DNA of 7,934 nucleotides, from the NCBI RefSeq assembly GCF_014859565.1, contig NZ_JACUUA010000150.1, forward strand, positions 1 to 7,934, written 5' to 3'. The number at the start of each line of letters is the position of its first letter. Position 1 is the first letter of the stretch. Origin of the DNA: Marinospirillum sp. Its GTDB lineage: Bacteria > Pseudomonadota > Gammaproteobacteria > Pseudomonadales > Halomonadaceae. Under the pieces are notes generated by a model. That model was not told the DNA's origin, did no database searches, and saw only the letters and a list, made by a program, of their open reading frames with translations. Below are positions 1 to 6,539 of the stretch, piece by piece. The position numbers were made by a program, and so were the translations under genes.

Positions 1-246
1 GCCTTGCTGCTGGGATTATGGCGCATCTGGATCGGCCCCAGCATGGCTGATCGAATGTTGGCTGCCCAGCTGTTCGGTACTACTGGCACCGGTATCCTGC
101 TGTTGCTGGCCGAACTGATGCAACAACCGGCACTGCGTGATGTGGCATTGGTTCTGGCATTACTGGCGGTGATGGCAACGGTGGCTTTTGTAGCCAGAGC
201 CCATCCTGCTGTTGATGTATCGCAGGAGAATCAGGATGCTGATTGA
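1..246 (+). CDS. mrpF: MrpF-like cation/proton antiporter subunit (5'-truncated by window edge)
   Basis: Small membrane subunit of the Mrp (Mnh/Sha) multisubunit monovalent cation/proton antiporter in the inner membrane. The reading frame is open from base 1 and gives 81 residues; MrpF proteins are usually about 90-100, so roughly 15-20 N-terminal residues lie outside the window. The diagnostic MrpF segment is visible near the start: R-I-W-I-G-P-S-M-A-D-R (residues 8-18), matching the family pattern R-x-x-x-G-P-x-x-x-D-R after the first helix. Two hydrophobic segments follow (about 23-40 and 47-65), then a short polar tail. The TTG at base 4 is not a credible start because conserved family sequence precedes the GP..DR motif. 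The gene overlaps mrpG by 11 bases. Family assignment is solid; the ion carried cannot be read from the sequence. Confidence 0.9.
   Translation, partial: ALLLGLWRIWIGPSMADRMLAAQLFGTTGTGILLLLAELMQQPALRDVALVLALLAVMATVAFVARAHPAVDVSQENQDAD
224..228 (+). promoter_or_regulatory. Ribosome binding site that fixes the mrpG start
   Basis: AGGAG lies 7 bases before the ATG at 236. The longer in-frame possibility from 212 would add eight residues (M-M-Y-R-R-R-I-R) that do not resemble an MrpG N-terminus and has no comparable site. Start 236 is therefore preferred. Confidence 0.75.
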
Positions 247-538
247 TCTGCTGCGGGCAATATTATTGCTGAGTGGCGCTGTTTTTTTCCTGATCGGTAC
301 GCTGGGTTTGCTGCGCTTTCCTGACACCCCCACTCGTATTCATGCACTCACCAAGGTGGACAATCTCGGACTGGGGTTGATTGTGCTGGGTTTGCTGCCG
401 GGCGTGGAGAACTGGCCAACGGCTCTTAAACTGGTGCTGATCTGGTTATTGGCCATCACCGCCAGCGCCCTCGCGGGTCATCTGGTGATTCAGGCCTGCA
501 GCTGGCTGAAGGATAAAAACGGAGCAGAGCATGATTGA
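236..538 (+). CDS. mrpG: MrpG-like cation/proton antiporter subunit
   Basis: Small integral membrane subunit of the Mrp antiporter, 100 residues from the ATG at 236. MrpG proteins usually run about 110-120 residues, so this is a slightly short but complete copy. The family signature is clear at residues 26-45: L-R-F-P-D-T-P-T-R-I-H-A, then T-K and D-N-L-G, corresponding to the MrpG pattern LR-x-PD-x-x-x-RxHA-x-x-K-x-x-x-xG. Hydrophobic helices are at about 5-24, 43-57 and 63-86, followed by a polar C-terminal tail. The start was chosen for its AGGAG site 7 bases upstream. It overlaps mrpF by 11 bases and the next gene by 8 bases, as expected in a translationally coupled operon. Confidence 0.93.
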   Translation: MLIDLLRAILLLSGAVFFLIGTLGLLRFPDTPTRIHALTKVDNLGLGLIVLGLLPGVENWPTALKLVLIWLLAITASALAGHLVIQACSWLKDKNGAEHD

Positions 539-1478
539 TTGGTTGCTGGCACTGGCATTGCCCGGTGTCGCTCTGGGTGTACTGCTGGCTCGTGATTTGT
601 ATCAGGCGGTGGTGGTTTTTATTGCTTTTGGCCTGTTGATGACACTGGTCTGGGTTCGTCTGCAGGCACCCGATCTGGCGCTGGCAGAAGCTGCTATCGG
701 TGCCGGATTGACAGGTATTTTGCTGCTGGATGCACTGGGGCATCTGGAGGGTAATCAGCATCCAATTTCTGCTCGGCTGCGCCCACTACTGCCAGTGATT
801 AAAGGTATGGCTTTACTGCTGGTTGTGGCTTTTGGTCTGGTGCTGTTGGGTGCACTGCTGCAAGAGCCCTCACCTCCGGTACAACTGCCGCAACACCTGG
901 CAGACAACCTGCACATCAGTGGAGTGGATCATCCAGTCACGGCAGTGCTTTTGTCTTTCCGTGCTTATGACACCCTGCTGGAAGTTGCGGTGATTCTGGT
1001 GGCAGTGATTGTAGGACTGGCACTGCGTTTTAATCTGGATGATGCACCACACGAAACCCAGGTTTCATCCCCCTTGTTGCAAGGCATGCTGGTTTGGCTG
1101 CTGCCCTTGATGCTGCTGGTGGCTGCCTACCTGCTGTGGATTGGCAGCACCCGCAGTGGTGGTGCTTTTCAGGCAGCTGCAGTACTGGCGGCTCTGTTGG
1201 TTTTGATGCGCCTGTCCGGACTGCGCCCACCGGGACAAGATAGCCTGTTATTGCTGCGCACCGGCCTGGTCTGTGGCCCGGCGTTGTTTCTGCTGCTGGG
1301 TTCTTTCAGCCTGATGAGTGGTGGAGCTTTTCTGGCCTGGCCGGAAGGCTGGGGTGGTGTGTTTATCCTGCTGATTGAAACAGCGCTGACCTTTTCTCTG
1401 GCCATGCTGCTGTTTTCATTGTTTGAAGCCAGCCCCGCCCCTGACCGGAACGCCCTGCTGCGGAGTAAGGAAAAATGA
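531..1478 (+). CDS. mrpB: Fusion of MrpA C-terminal domains (DUF4040/MbhD-like and MbhE-like) with MrpB (MnhB domain)
   Basis: A 315-residue membrane protein joining three modules that are separate genes in archaeal Mbh operons. Residues about 10-72 are DUF4040/MbhD-like, with A-P-D-L-A-L-A-E-A-A-I-G-A-G at 46-59 (the conserved Glu is E53); this is the C-terminal part of a full-length MrpA. Residues about 90-170 are MbhE-like, with F-R-A-Y-D-T-L-L-E-V-A-V at 143-154, equivalent to the FR-x-[FY]DT-x-xE stretch of MrpA. Residues about 178-298 are an MnhB domain, with R-S-G-G-A-F-Q-A-A at 208-216 in place of the usual PGGGF-x-GG, and E283 in the final helix. About nine hydrophobic segments are visible. 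GGAG at 521-524 serves the ATG at 531. No separate MrpA exists in the window, so this gene supplies its C-terminal half. It probably forms the NuoJ-like linker of the complex. Module assignment is firm; exact borders are estimates. Confidence 0.88.
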   Translation: MIDWLLALALPGVALGVLLARDLYQAVVVFIAFGLLMTLVWVRLQAPDLALAEAAIGAGLTGILLLDALGHLEGNQHPISARLRPLLPVIKGMALLLVVAFGLVLLGALLQEPSPPVQLPQHLADNLHISGVDHPVTAVLLSFRAYDTLLEVAVILVAVIVGLALRFNLDDAPHETQVSSPLLQGMLVWLLPLMLLVAAYLLWIGSTRSGGAFQAAAVLAALLVLMRLSGLRPPGQDSLLLLRTGLVCGPALFLLLGSFSLMSGGAFLAWPEGWGGVFILLIETALTFSLAMLLFSLFEASPAPDRNALLRSKEK

Positions 1479-1819
1479 GTAGTTTTATGGTGTACGCCCT
1501 GTCCGGTGGCTCACTGGTAATACTCGGATTGCTGGGTTTTATATTACACCGCCACCTGATCCGCAGACTGATGGCTTTTAACCTGCTGGGCAGTGGCTGT
1601 TTTCTGGTGCTCACCGGGTTGTCACAATCCGCGCAGGGTGTGGATGCCGTACCTCAGGCGCTGGTATTAACCGGCATAGTGGTGGCGGTTTCCGCCACTG
1701 CACTGGCACTGGTTTTAATCCGCCGCTGGTATCACTTAACCGGGCAGAACAGTCTGCCGGAAGACTCCATCCCACTGCCGGTATCCAACACAAGTCATAC
1801 TGATGGAGAAGGTCGGTAA
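1475..1819 (+). CDS. mrpC: MrpC-like (NuoK-like) cation/proton antiporter subunit
   Basis: A 114-residue three-helix protein homologous to NuoK of complex I, about the family's usual length. The strongest motif is D-A-V-P-Q-A-L-V-L-T-G-I-V-V at 57-70, matching the MrpC pattern DP-x-PQALxLTAIV. Hydrophobic helices are at about 5-24, 31-49 and 62-82. The loop between helices 2 and 3 is short for MrpC (about 10 residues), and the hydrophilic C-terminal tail is Ser/Thr/Pro-rich. An ATGA junction overlaps the preceding gene by 4 bases, and GGAGTAAGG (1462-1470) provides the ribosome site. It overlaps the next gene by one base (TAATG). In the complex it should sit between the MrpG/fusion subunits and the first MrpD-like subunit. 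Confidence 0.93.
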   Translation: MSSFMVYALSGGSLVILGLLGFILHRHLIRRLMAFNLLGSGCFLVLTGLSQSAQGVDAVPQALVLTGIVVAVSATALALVLIRRWYHLTGQNSLPEDSIPLPVSNTSHTDGEGR

Positions 1820-3294
1820 TGCTGAACTGGATAACGGAACTGCCGGTATTACTGCCTTGGCTGGTGATCTTACCCATGTTGTGGGCTTTGCTGAGCCTGG
1901 CCATGGGTGGCAGCCTGCATCGCTGGCTGGCCGCACTAGCCATTGTGGCACTGCTGCTCGTAACTGCCGCGATACTGGTGCAATGGTTGCACCTAGGTGA
2001 TCTGTATTATGAGATGGGTGGCTGGTCTGTACCTCTGGGAATCGCCCTGCGACTGGATGGTGTGGCTTTGCTGCTGGTACTGCTGACCAGTTTGATCATC
2101 AGTATCTGTGCCCTGCATGCTGGAACCTACCTGAAGGATTATCCACGCGCCGGAATCTATTTCTGGCCATTATTGGCCTTCTGCTGGACATCCCTGAACG
2201 TCATCTGGCTGTCTGACGATCTGTTTAACCTTTATGTCGGACTGGAGTTATTAGGGCTGAGTGCCGTGGGGCTGGTGGCCTTAACCGGCAAGGCTGAAGC
2301 TCTGGCGGCGGCATTACGTTATCTGTATGCCGCACTGCTTGGCTCACTGGCTTACCTGCTGGGTGTGGCACTGCTTTACAGCCATTATGGTCAGCTCGAT
2401 TTAAACAGCCTGGCAGAAGTCTTCACAGCTGATTTACCCGGACTGGCTGCTCTGGCACTAATGACCCTGGGCTTATTATTAAAAACGGCTGCTTTTCCGC
2501 TGCACAGCTGGTTACCACCGGCTCATGCCAATGCCCTGCCTCCGGTCAGTGCACTGTTATCCGGCCTGGTTGCCAAGGCTTCTTTTTATATACTGGTACG
2601 CCTGTGGCTGGAACTGGCCGAAGGCAGCCTGTTACCTTCTGCGGCACAACTGCTGGGTGTGCTGGGTGCCGGAGCGGTATTCTGGGGCGGTTGGATGGCT
2701 TGCCGCCAACAAGAGTTAAAAATGTTGGTGGCCTACTCCACAGTGGCACAGCTGGGTTATTTGTTGTTGCTGTTTCCGCTGGTGGTGGGCACCTCCGAAG
2801 AAGCCGCTCGCCTGGCCTGGCAAGGCGGCTGGTTGCAACTCACCTCTCATGCACTGGCCAAAGCCGCCATGTTTCTGGCTGCCGGTAATCTGGTGCTGGC
2901 GATGGGTCGCCCGGATTTACCGGGGCTGCACGGTGTCGGGCGTTACCTGCCCTTTTCATTACTGGGTTTTGGTTTAGCCGGGGTCAGCCTGATGGGCTTG
3001 CCACCCAGCGGAGGATTCATGGCCAAGTGGCTGCTGCTGCAAAGTGCCTTCATCAGCGGGCAATGGTGGTGGGTTCTGGTTTTGCTATCCGGCAGCGCCC
3101 TCAGTGCCATCTACATTTTTAAGGTTTACCAGCAGTGTTATATCGAATCCGGTGACGTGGATCGCTTTCGCCATCCCGCCTGGGTACTGGATCTATCCGC
3201 CCTGGCACTGGCGCTGATGGCGCTGTCACTAGGTATTCTTTCTGCCTGGCCGCAGTGGTTAATCAACACAGCCTTTCCGGGAGGTGCCGGATGA
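1819..3294 (+). CDS. mrpD: MrpD-type antiporter subunit (first of three NuoL/M/N-like proteins)
   Basis: A 491-residue, about 14-helix member of the proton-conducting antiporter superfamily (Mrp A/D, NuoL/M/N), of typical MrpD length. All expected charged residues of an ion channel are present. Helix 5 carries Y-V-G-L-E-L-L-G-L-S with Glu at 143 (equivalent to NuoL Glu144). Helix 7 has L-L-K-T-A-A-F-P-L-H with Lys222, then P-P-V-S-A-L-L-S-G-L-V-A-K with Lys253. The broken helix carries S-H-A-L-A-K (His344, Lys348), and G-L-P-P-S-G-G-F-M-A-K gives Lys403. The A-L-L-S-G-L stretch before Lys253 is more MrpD-like than MrpA-like, which usually has a His there. GGAGAAGG (1805-1812) precedes the ATG, which overlaps the mrpC stop by one base. 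Its direct position after MrpC is where MrpD/MbhH sits in other systems. Confidence 0.92.
   Translation: MLNWITELPVLLPWLVILPMLWALLSLAMGGSLHRWLAALAIVALLLVTAAILVQWLHLGDLYYEMGGWSVPLGIALRLDGVALLLVLLTSLIISICALHAGTYLKDYPRAGIYFWPLLAFCWTSLNVIWLSDDLFNLYVGLELLGLSAVGLVALTGKAEALAAALRYLYAALLGSLAYLLGVALLYSHYGQLDLNSLAEVFTADLPGLAALALMTLGLLLKTAAFPLHSWLPPAHANALPPVSALLSGLVAKASFYILVRLWLELAEGSLLPSAAQLLGVLGAGAVFWGGWMACRQQELKMLVAYSTVAQLGYLLLLFPLVVGTSEEAARLAWQGGWLQLTSHALAKAAMFLAAGNLVLAMGRPDLPGLHGVGRYLPFSLLGFGLAGVSLMGLPPSGGFMAKWLLLQSAFISGQWWWVLVLLSGSALSAIYIFKVYQQCYIESGDVDRFRHPAWVLDLSALALALMALSLGILSAWPQWLINTAFPGGAG
3279..3284 (+). promoter_or_regulatory. Ribosome binding site that fixes the start of the second large subunit
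   Basis: GGGAGG is 6 bases before the ATG at 3291 and 9 before the ATG at 3294, so either can be used. The in-frame ATG at 3255 lies inside the preceding gene and upstream of this site. It would add twelve residues unlike an MrpA/D N-terminus, so it is rejected. Confidence 0.75.
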
Positions 3295-4790
3295 TGAACT
3301 GGCATTTCTGGTTACCGGTTATGGTGCTCTTCACCTCACTGGGTGCCGCTGCGCTGATCTTCTGGCTGGATGAAGAAAACAGTCGGGCACGCAGCAGTAT
3401 CAACCTGGGCGCGGCTGCATTAAAAATCCTGCTGGTGGCACTGATTCTGGTGGGTGTTTCACAAGGCGAAATCTACGAAACCCGTTTTGAGTTGCTGACT
3501 GGTATTGATTTTGTGCTACGGGCGGATGCACTGGGCGTGATGTTTGCCGGTTTGTCTTCTCTGCTGTGGTTGTTCACCACCCTTTATGCCATAGGTTATC
3601 TGGAAGGCACACCCAACCGCCGCCGTTTTTTTGGTTTTTTCAGCCTCTGTGTGGCCTCCACTCTAGGCATCGCTTTTGCCGGTAACCTGTTCACCTTCCT
3701 GATTTTTTATGAATTGCTGACCCTATCGACCTATCCGCTGGTGGTGCACAAGGGCACCAACAAGGCCTTGCGTGCTGGGCGTATTTATCTGATCTACACC
3801 CTGGGCGGAGGTGTGGTGCTGCTGGCGGGGGTGTTGTGGATGCACTCACTGGCGGGTGATTTGAGTTTTGCTGCCACTGGTCAGCTGGATGCACTGGTGA
3901 CTAGCCATGCCAGTGACCTGAAATGGATTTTTCTGCTGCTGATGGCTGGGCTGGCAGTAAAAACCGCTATGGTGCCTTTTCATGGCTGGTTACCCCAGGC
4001 GATGGTGGCACCGGCACCGGTCAGCGCCCTGTTGCACGCTGTAGCCGTGGTTAAAGCCGGGGCTTTTGGTATGGTGCGGGTGGTGTATGACCTTTATGGC
4101 ATCACCCTAAGCTGGCAACTGGGTTTGTTACTGCCACTGGGTATTGCTGCTGCCATTACCATCATTTACGGTTCATTAAGAGCCCTGCAACAGGACGACA
4201 TCAAAAAACGTCTGGCTTTCTCCACCGTCAGCCAGGTGTCCTACATCGCACTGGGCATCAGCCTGTTTGGTCCGGCAGCTACTCTGGGTGGGCTGGTACA
4301 CCTGCTGCATCAAGGGTTAATGAAAGTGACCTTGTTCTTCTGTGCCGGTAACTATGCCGAAACCCTGGGTATCCATAAAATTCAGCAGCTGGATGGTGCC
4401 GGTCAACGTATGCCCGGCACCAGCATTGCCTTTACGCTGGGTGCGCTGGGCATGATCGGCATTCCGCCCATGGCGGGGTTTATCAGCAAGTGGTATCTGG
4501 GTACGGGTGCTCTCCATGCGGGTATGTACTGGGTACTGCCGGTATTAATTCTTAGCAGCCTGTTGAATACCGCCTATTTTCTGCCAGTGGTTTATCGCAT
4601 CTGGTTTAAACCTCAGCGAGGTGACTGGCCACATGAGCGAGTGCTGGGGCGCTGGGATACCAGCCTGTGGTTACTCATTCCTCCACTGGTCACTGCCGCA
4701 CTCAGCCTGTTGGCCGGGCTGCTGGCTGCTTCACCCTTCAGCCCACTGGCCTGGGTTGAGCTGATTATCCAGCGGGAGTACCTGCCATGA
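3291..4790 (+). CDS. Second MrpA/MrpD-like proton-conducting antiporter subunit
   Basis: A 499-residue polytopic membrane protein of the Mrp A/D-NuoL/M/N superfamily. Channel residues are complete: helix 5 N-L-F-T-F-L-I-F-Y-E-L-L-T-L gives Glu141; helix 7 A-V-K-T-A-M-V-P-F-H-G-W gives Lys224; A-P-A-P-V-S-A-L-L-H then V-V-K gives His249 and Lys255; L-L-H-Q-G-L-M-K gives His340 and Lys345; I-P-P-M-A-G-F-I-S-K gives Lys400. The APxPVSALLH stretch before Lys255 resembles MrpA and NuoL/M more than its upstream neighbour does. It may therefore stand in for the N-terminal antiporter half of MrpA, but it lacks the MrpA C-terminal domains, which are on the 531-1478 product. Start 3291 makes an ATGA overlap with the upstream gene; ATG 3294 is an equally possible alternative. 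I give no gene symbol because MrpA-like versus MrpD-like cannot be settled by eye. Confidence 0.9.
   Translation: MMNWHFWLPVMVLFTSLGAAALIFWLDEENSRARSSINLGAAALKILLVALILVGVSQGEIYETRFELLTGIDFVLRADALGVMFAGLSSLLWLFTTLYAIGYLEGTPNRRRFFGFFSLCVASTLGIAFAGNLFTFLIFYELLTLSTYPLVVHKGTNKALRAGRIYLIYTLGGGVVLLAGVLWMHSLAGDLSFAATGQLDALVTSHASDLKWIFLLLMAGLAVKTAMVPFHGWLPQAMVAPAPVSALLHAVAVVKAGAFGMVRVVYDLYGITLSWQLGLLLPLGIAAAITIIYGSLRALQQDDIKKRLAFSTVSQVSYIALGISLFGPAATLGGLVHLLHQGLMKVTLFFCAGNYAETLGIHKIQQLDGAGQRMPGTSIAFTLGALGMIGIPPMAGFISKWYLGTGALHAGMYWVLPVLILSSLLNTAYFLPVVYRIWFKPQRGDWPHERVLGRWDTSLWLLIPPLVTAALSLLAGLLAASPFSPLAWVELIIQREYLP
4774..4778 (+). promoter_or_regulatory. Ribosome binding site for the third large subunit
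   Basis: GGGAG ends 8 bases before the ATG at 4787, which overlaps the upstream stop as ATGA. A second in-frame ATG at 4790 is also within range, so the N-terminus is uncertain by one residue. Confidence 0.65.
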
Positions 4791-6535
4791 TGGCCTCTTT
4801 ACTGCTGCTCACACCTCTCTGGCCCTTGTTGCTGATCCTCATCACCTGGTTAGGACGCTGGACGGGGTATTCATTACAACCTTACTCCCTGCTGTGGCTG
4901 ACAGCGCCCCTGCCCGGCTTGTTGCTGGCCTTATTATCCGACGGTGACCCTGCCAACACTCATCTTAAGCTGGACTGGTTACTGCTGGGTTCACTCTGGT
5001 GGCTGGATGAAGTGCGTCAGGTATTTCTGTTACTGACCAGTCTGTTGTGGCTGCTGGCCGGTGTTTATGCCCGGGGTTACATGAAAGCATCCGGTTCTTT
5101 TGCGCTGCTGTGGTTGCTGACCCTGAGTGGTAACCTGCTACTGATTGTGGCCGAGGATGTGGCCAGCTTTTATCTGGGTTTTGCACTGATGACCTTCTGT
5201 GGATACGGTCTGGTGATTCACTCACGCAGTGATGAAGCCCTGAGCGCCGGACGGGTCTACATCATTCTGGCTGTGCTGGGTGAAGGTCTGATGCTTGCAG
5301 GTTTGCTGGGCACAGCGTCTCAGGCCGCCGCTCCGCAGATGTCTCAGTTGGGGTCAGTGCTGGCCAGTGCCGAACAACCCGGCTGGCTGCTGACTTGTTT
5401 GCTACTGGGTTTTGGTGTCAAGGCGGGTCTGCCTTTTTTGCACGTATGGTTACCACTGGCTCACCCTGTGGCTCCTACCCCGGCCAGTGCAGTGCTGTCC
5501 GGTGCCATGATCAAAGCTGGGCTACTGGGCTGGTGGTTAACCCTGCCTCTGGGAGTGGCCAGTCTGCCACAAGCCGGACAGCTACTGACAGCTGCCGGTC
5601 TGCTGGGCGCCTTGGGTGCTGCGGTGATTGGGGTGATGCAACACCGCGCCAAAAGTGTACTGGCCTATTCCAGCATCAGCCAGATGGGCATGATGACCGC
5701 ACTACTGGGTGCCGGATTGGCTGATCATCATCTCTGGCCTTTACTGGTTCCGGCACTCTTGCTGTTTGTGGCTCATCACGGGTTAAACAAGGGTTGCCTG
5801 TTTCTGGCGATTGGCATTGTTGAACGGCAAAATCCTTTGCCTCGTCCACTACTGTGGTTATTGCTGCTGTTACCGGCACTGGCGCTGACCGGTGTGCTCG
5901 GCAGCGGCCTAATGACCAAGTGGGAAGCCAAATCCGGTCTTTATGAGTTGCACTACACCCACCTGATCGTCTGGTTGACCTTGGCTGCCGGAGGTACCGG
6001 GCTACTGATGTTGCGTTACCTCTGGTTATTACAACAACAGCTGCAACAAACAAGTGAAAAACAACCCCTCAGCCCTTGGATGCTGAGCAGCTGGTTGCTA
6101 CTGCTGCCGCTGGGATTACTGGTGCCCTGGTGGTTGCCACTGCCGGATCAGGCGCATCTGTTGTGGCCGGACTGGCAGAATTTTATGCAGCTGGCATTAC
6201 CCCTGCCAATTGCCTGCCTGCTGGGTGTGATTTTCTGGTGGCTGACCACCCGCCACTTCACGGGTTGGTCACAACGTGCCATCCCAGCCGGAGATTTACT
6301 GGGTATTTATTGCTGGCTGCTGTGCCGCATTCAAGCCCCTTGGGCAAGCATCCGCCAAGGCTTCATTACCTTACAGCAGGCGCTTTTAAATCACTTACAG
6401 CGCTTGCAAAAACTCGGCGGCTGGTTGCAACAGATCACGGATCGGGAAGTGTTATTGCGCCGTGAGGCCGCATTGATCTTCACCTTCCTGCTGGTAGTGC
6501 TGGCCGGTGTATTCTTATTTGGATCAACAGGTTAA
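4787..6535 (+). CDS. Third NuoL/HyfB-like antiporter subunit with Ala at the helix-5 Glu site and a C-terminal arm
   Basis: A 582-residue membrane protein, about 80-90 residues longer than its two neighbours. The helix 7-8 region (K-A-G-L-P-F-L-H-V-W, then H-P-V-A-P-T-P-A-S-A-V-L-S-G-A-M-I-K) most resembles hydrogenase-4 subunit B (HyfB/HycC) and NuoL. Lys212, Lys243, His330/331, Lys335 and Lys378 are present at the expected ion-path positions. Helix 5 reads F-Y-L-G-F-A-L-M-T-F, with Ala133 (codon GCA, 5183-5185) where both paralogues have Glu. Helix 6 has V-L-G-E-G with Glu166, roughly where NuoL has Asp178. After a polar Gln-rich loop (415-428), residues about 500-560 form a charged, amphipathic stretch rich in Leu, Gln and Arg, followed by a final membrane helix (562-578). 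This recalls the NuoL lateral helix and anchor. It overlaps the upstream gene by 4 bases. Superfamily membership is certain; whether it pumps is not. Confidence 0.88.
   Translation: MMASLLLLTPLWPLLLILITWLGRWTGYSLQPYSLLWLTAPLPGLLLALLSDGDPANTHLKLDWLLLGSLWWLDEVRQVFLLLTSLLWLLAGVYARGYMKASGSFALLWLLTLSGNLLLIVAEDVASFYLGFALMTFCGYGLVIHSRSDEALSAGRVYIILAVLGEGLMLAGLLGTASQAAAPQMSQLGSVLASAEQPGWLLTCLLLGFGVKAGLPFLHVWLPLAHPVAPTPASAVLSGAMIKAGLLGWWLTLPLGVASLPQAGQLLTAAGLLGALGAAVIGVMQHRAKSVLAYSSISQMGMMTALLGAGLADHHLWPLLVPALLLFVAHHGLNKGCLFLAIGIVERQNPLPRPLLWLLLLLPALALTGVLGSGLMTKWEAKSGLYELHYTHLIVWLTLAAGGTGLLMLRYLWLLQQQLQQTSEKQPLSPWMLSSWLLLLPLGLLVPWWLPLPDQAHLLWPDWQNFMQLALPLPIACLLGVIFWWLTTRHFTGWSQRAIPAGDLLGIYCWLLCRIQAPWASIRQGFITLQQALLNHLQRLQKLGGWLQQITDREVLLRREAALIFTFLLVVLAGVFLFGSTG
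6528..6531 (+). promoter_or_regulatory. Weak ribosome binding site for the flavoprotein gene
   Basis: CAGG inside the end of the preceding gene is 8 bases before the ATG at 6540. It is weaker than the GGAG-type sites used within the antiporter operon. The in-frame ATG at 6507 would add eleven residues ahead of the Rossmann strand, inside the upstream gene, and is not favoured. Confidence 0.45.
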
Positions 6536-6539
6536 TGGT

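Noticed and set aside
2604..2888. A 94-residue + strand frame inside the first large subunit
   Set aside because: It lies wholly inside a clearly conserved membrane protein gene in another frame, and its translation is Gly/Arg/Cys-rich with no domain.
5183..5185. Reading the third large subunit as a decayed pseudogene because of the missing helix-5 Glu
   Set aside because: The frame is intact for 582 codons, all expected lysines are kept, and overlaps with its neighbour are normal, so it looks maintained.
5395..5724. A 109-residue + strand frame within the third large subunit
   Set aside because: It is an alternate frame of conserved helices 7-9, with no ribosome site and low-complexity composition typical of a shadow frame.
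5676..6053. A 125-residue minus strand frame
   Set aside because: Antisense to a conserved gene, Arg/Ser/Pro-rich and without recognisable motifs. The other minus strand frames in the window are alike, so no minus strand gene is supported.
6076..6465. A 129-residue + strand frame overlapping the C-terminal arm of the third large subunit
   Set aside because: The primary frame has the expected arm and anchor helix, so the Ala/Gly-rich alternate frame is a by-product of composition.
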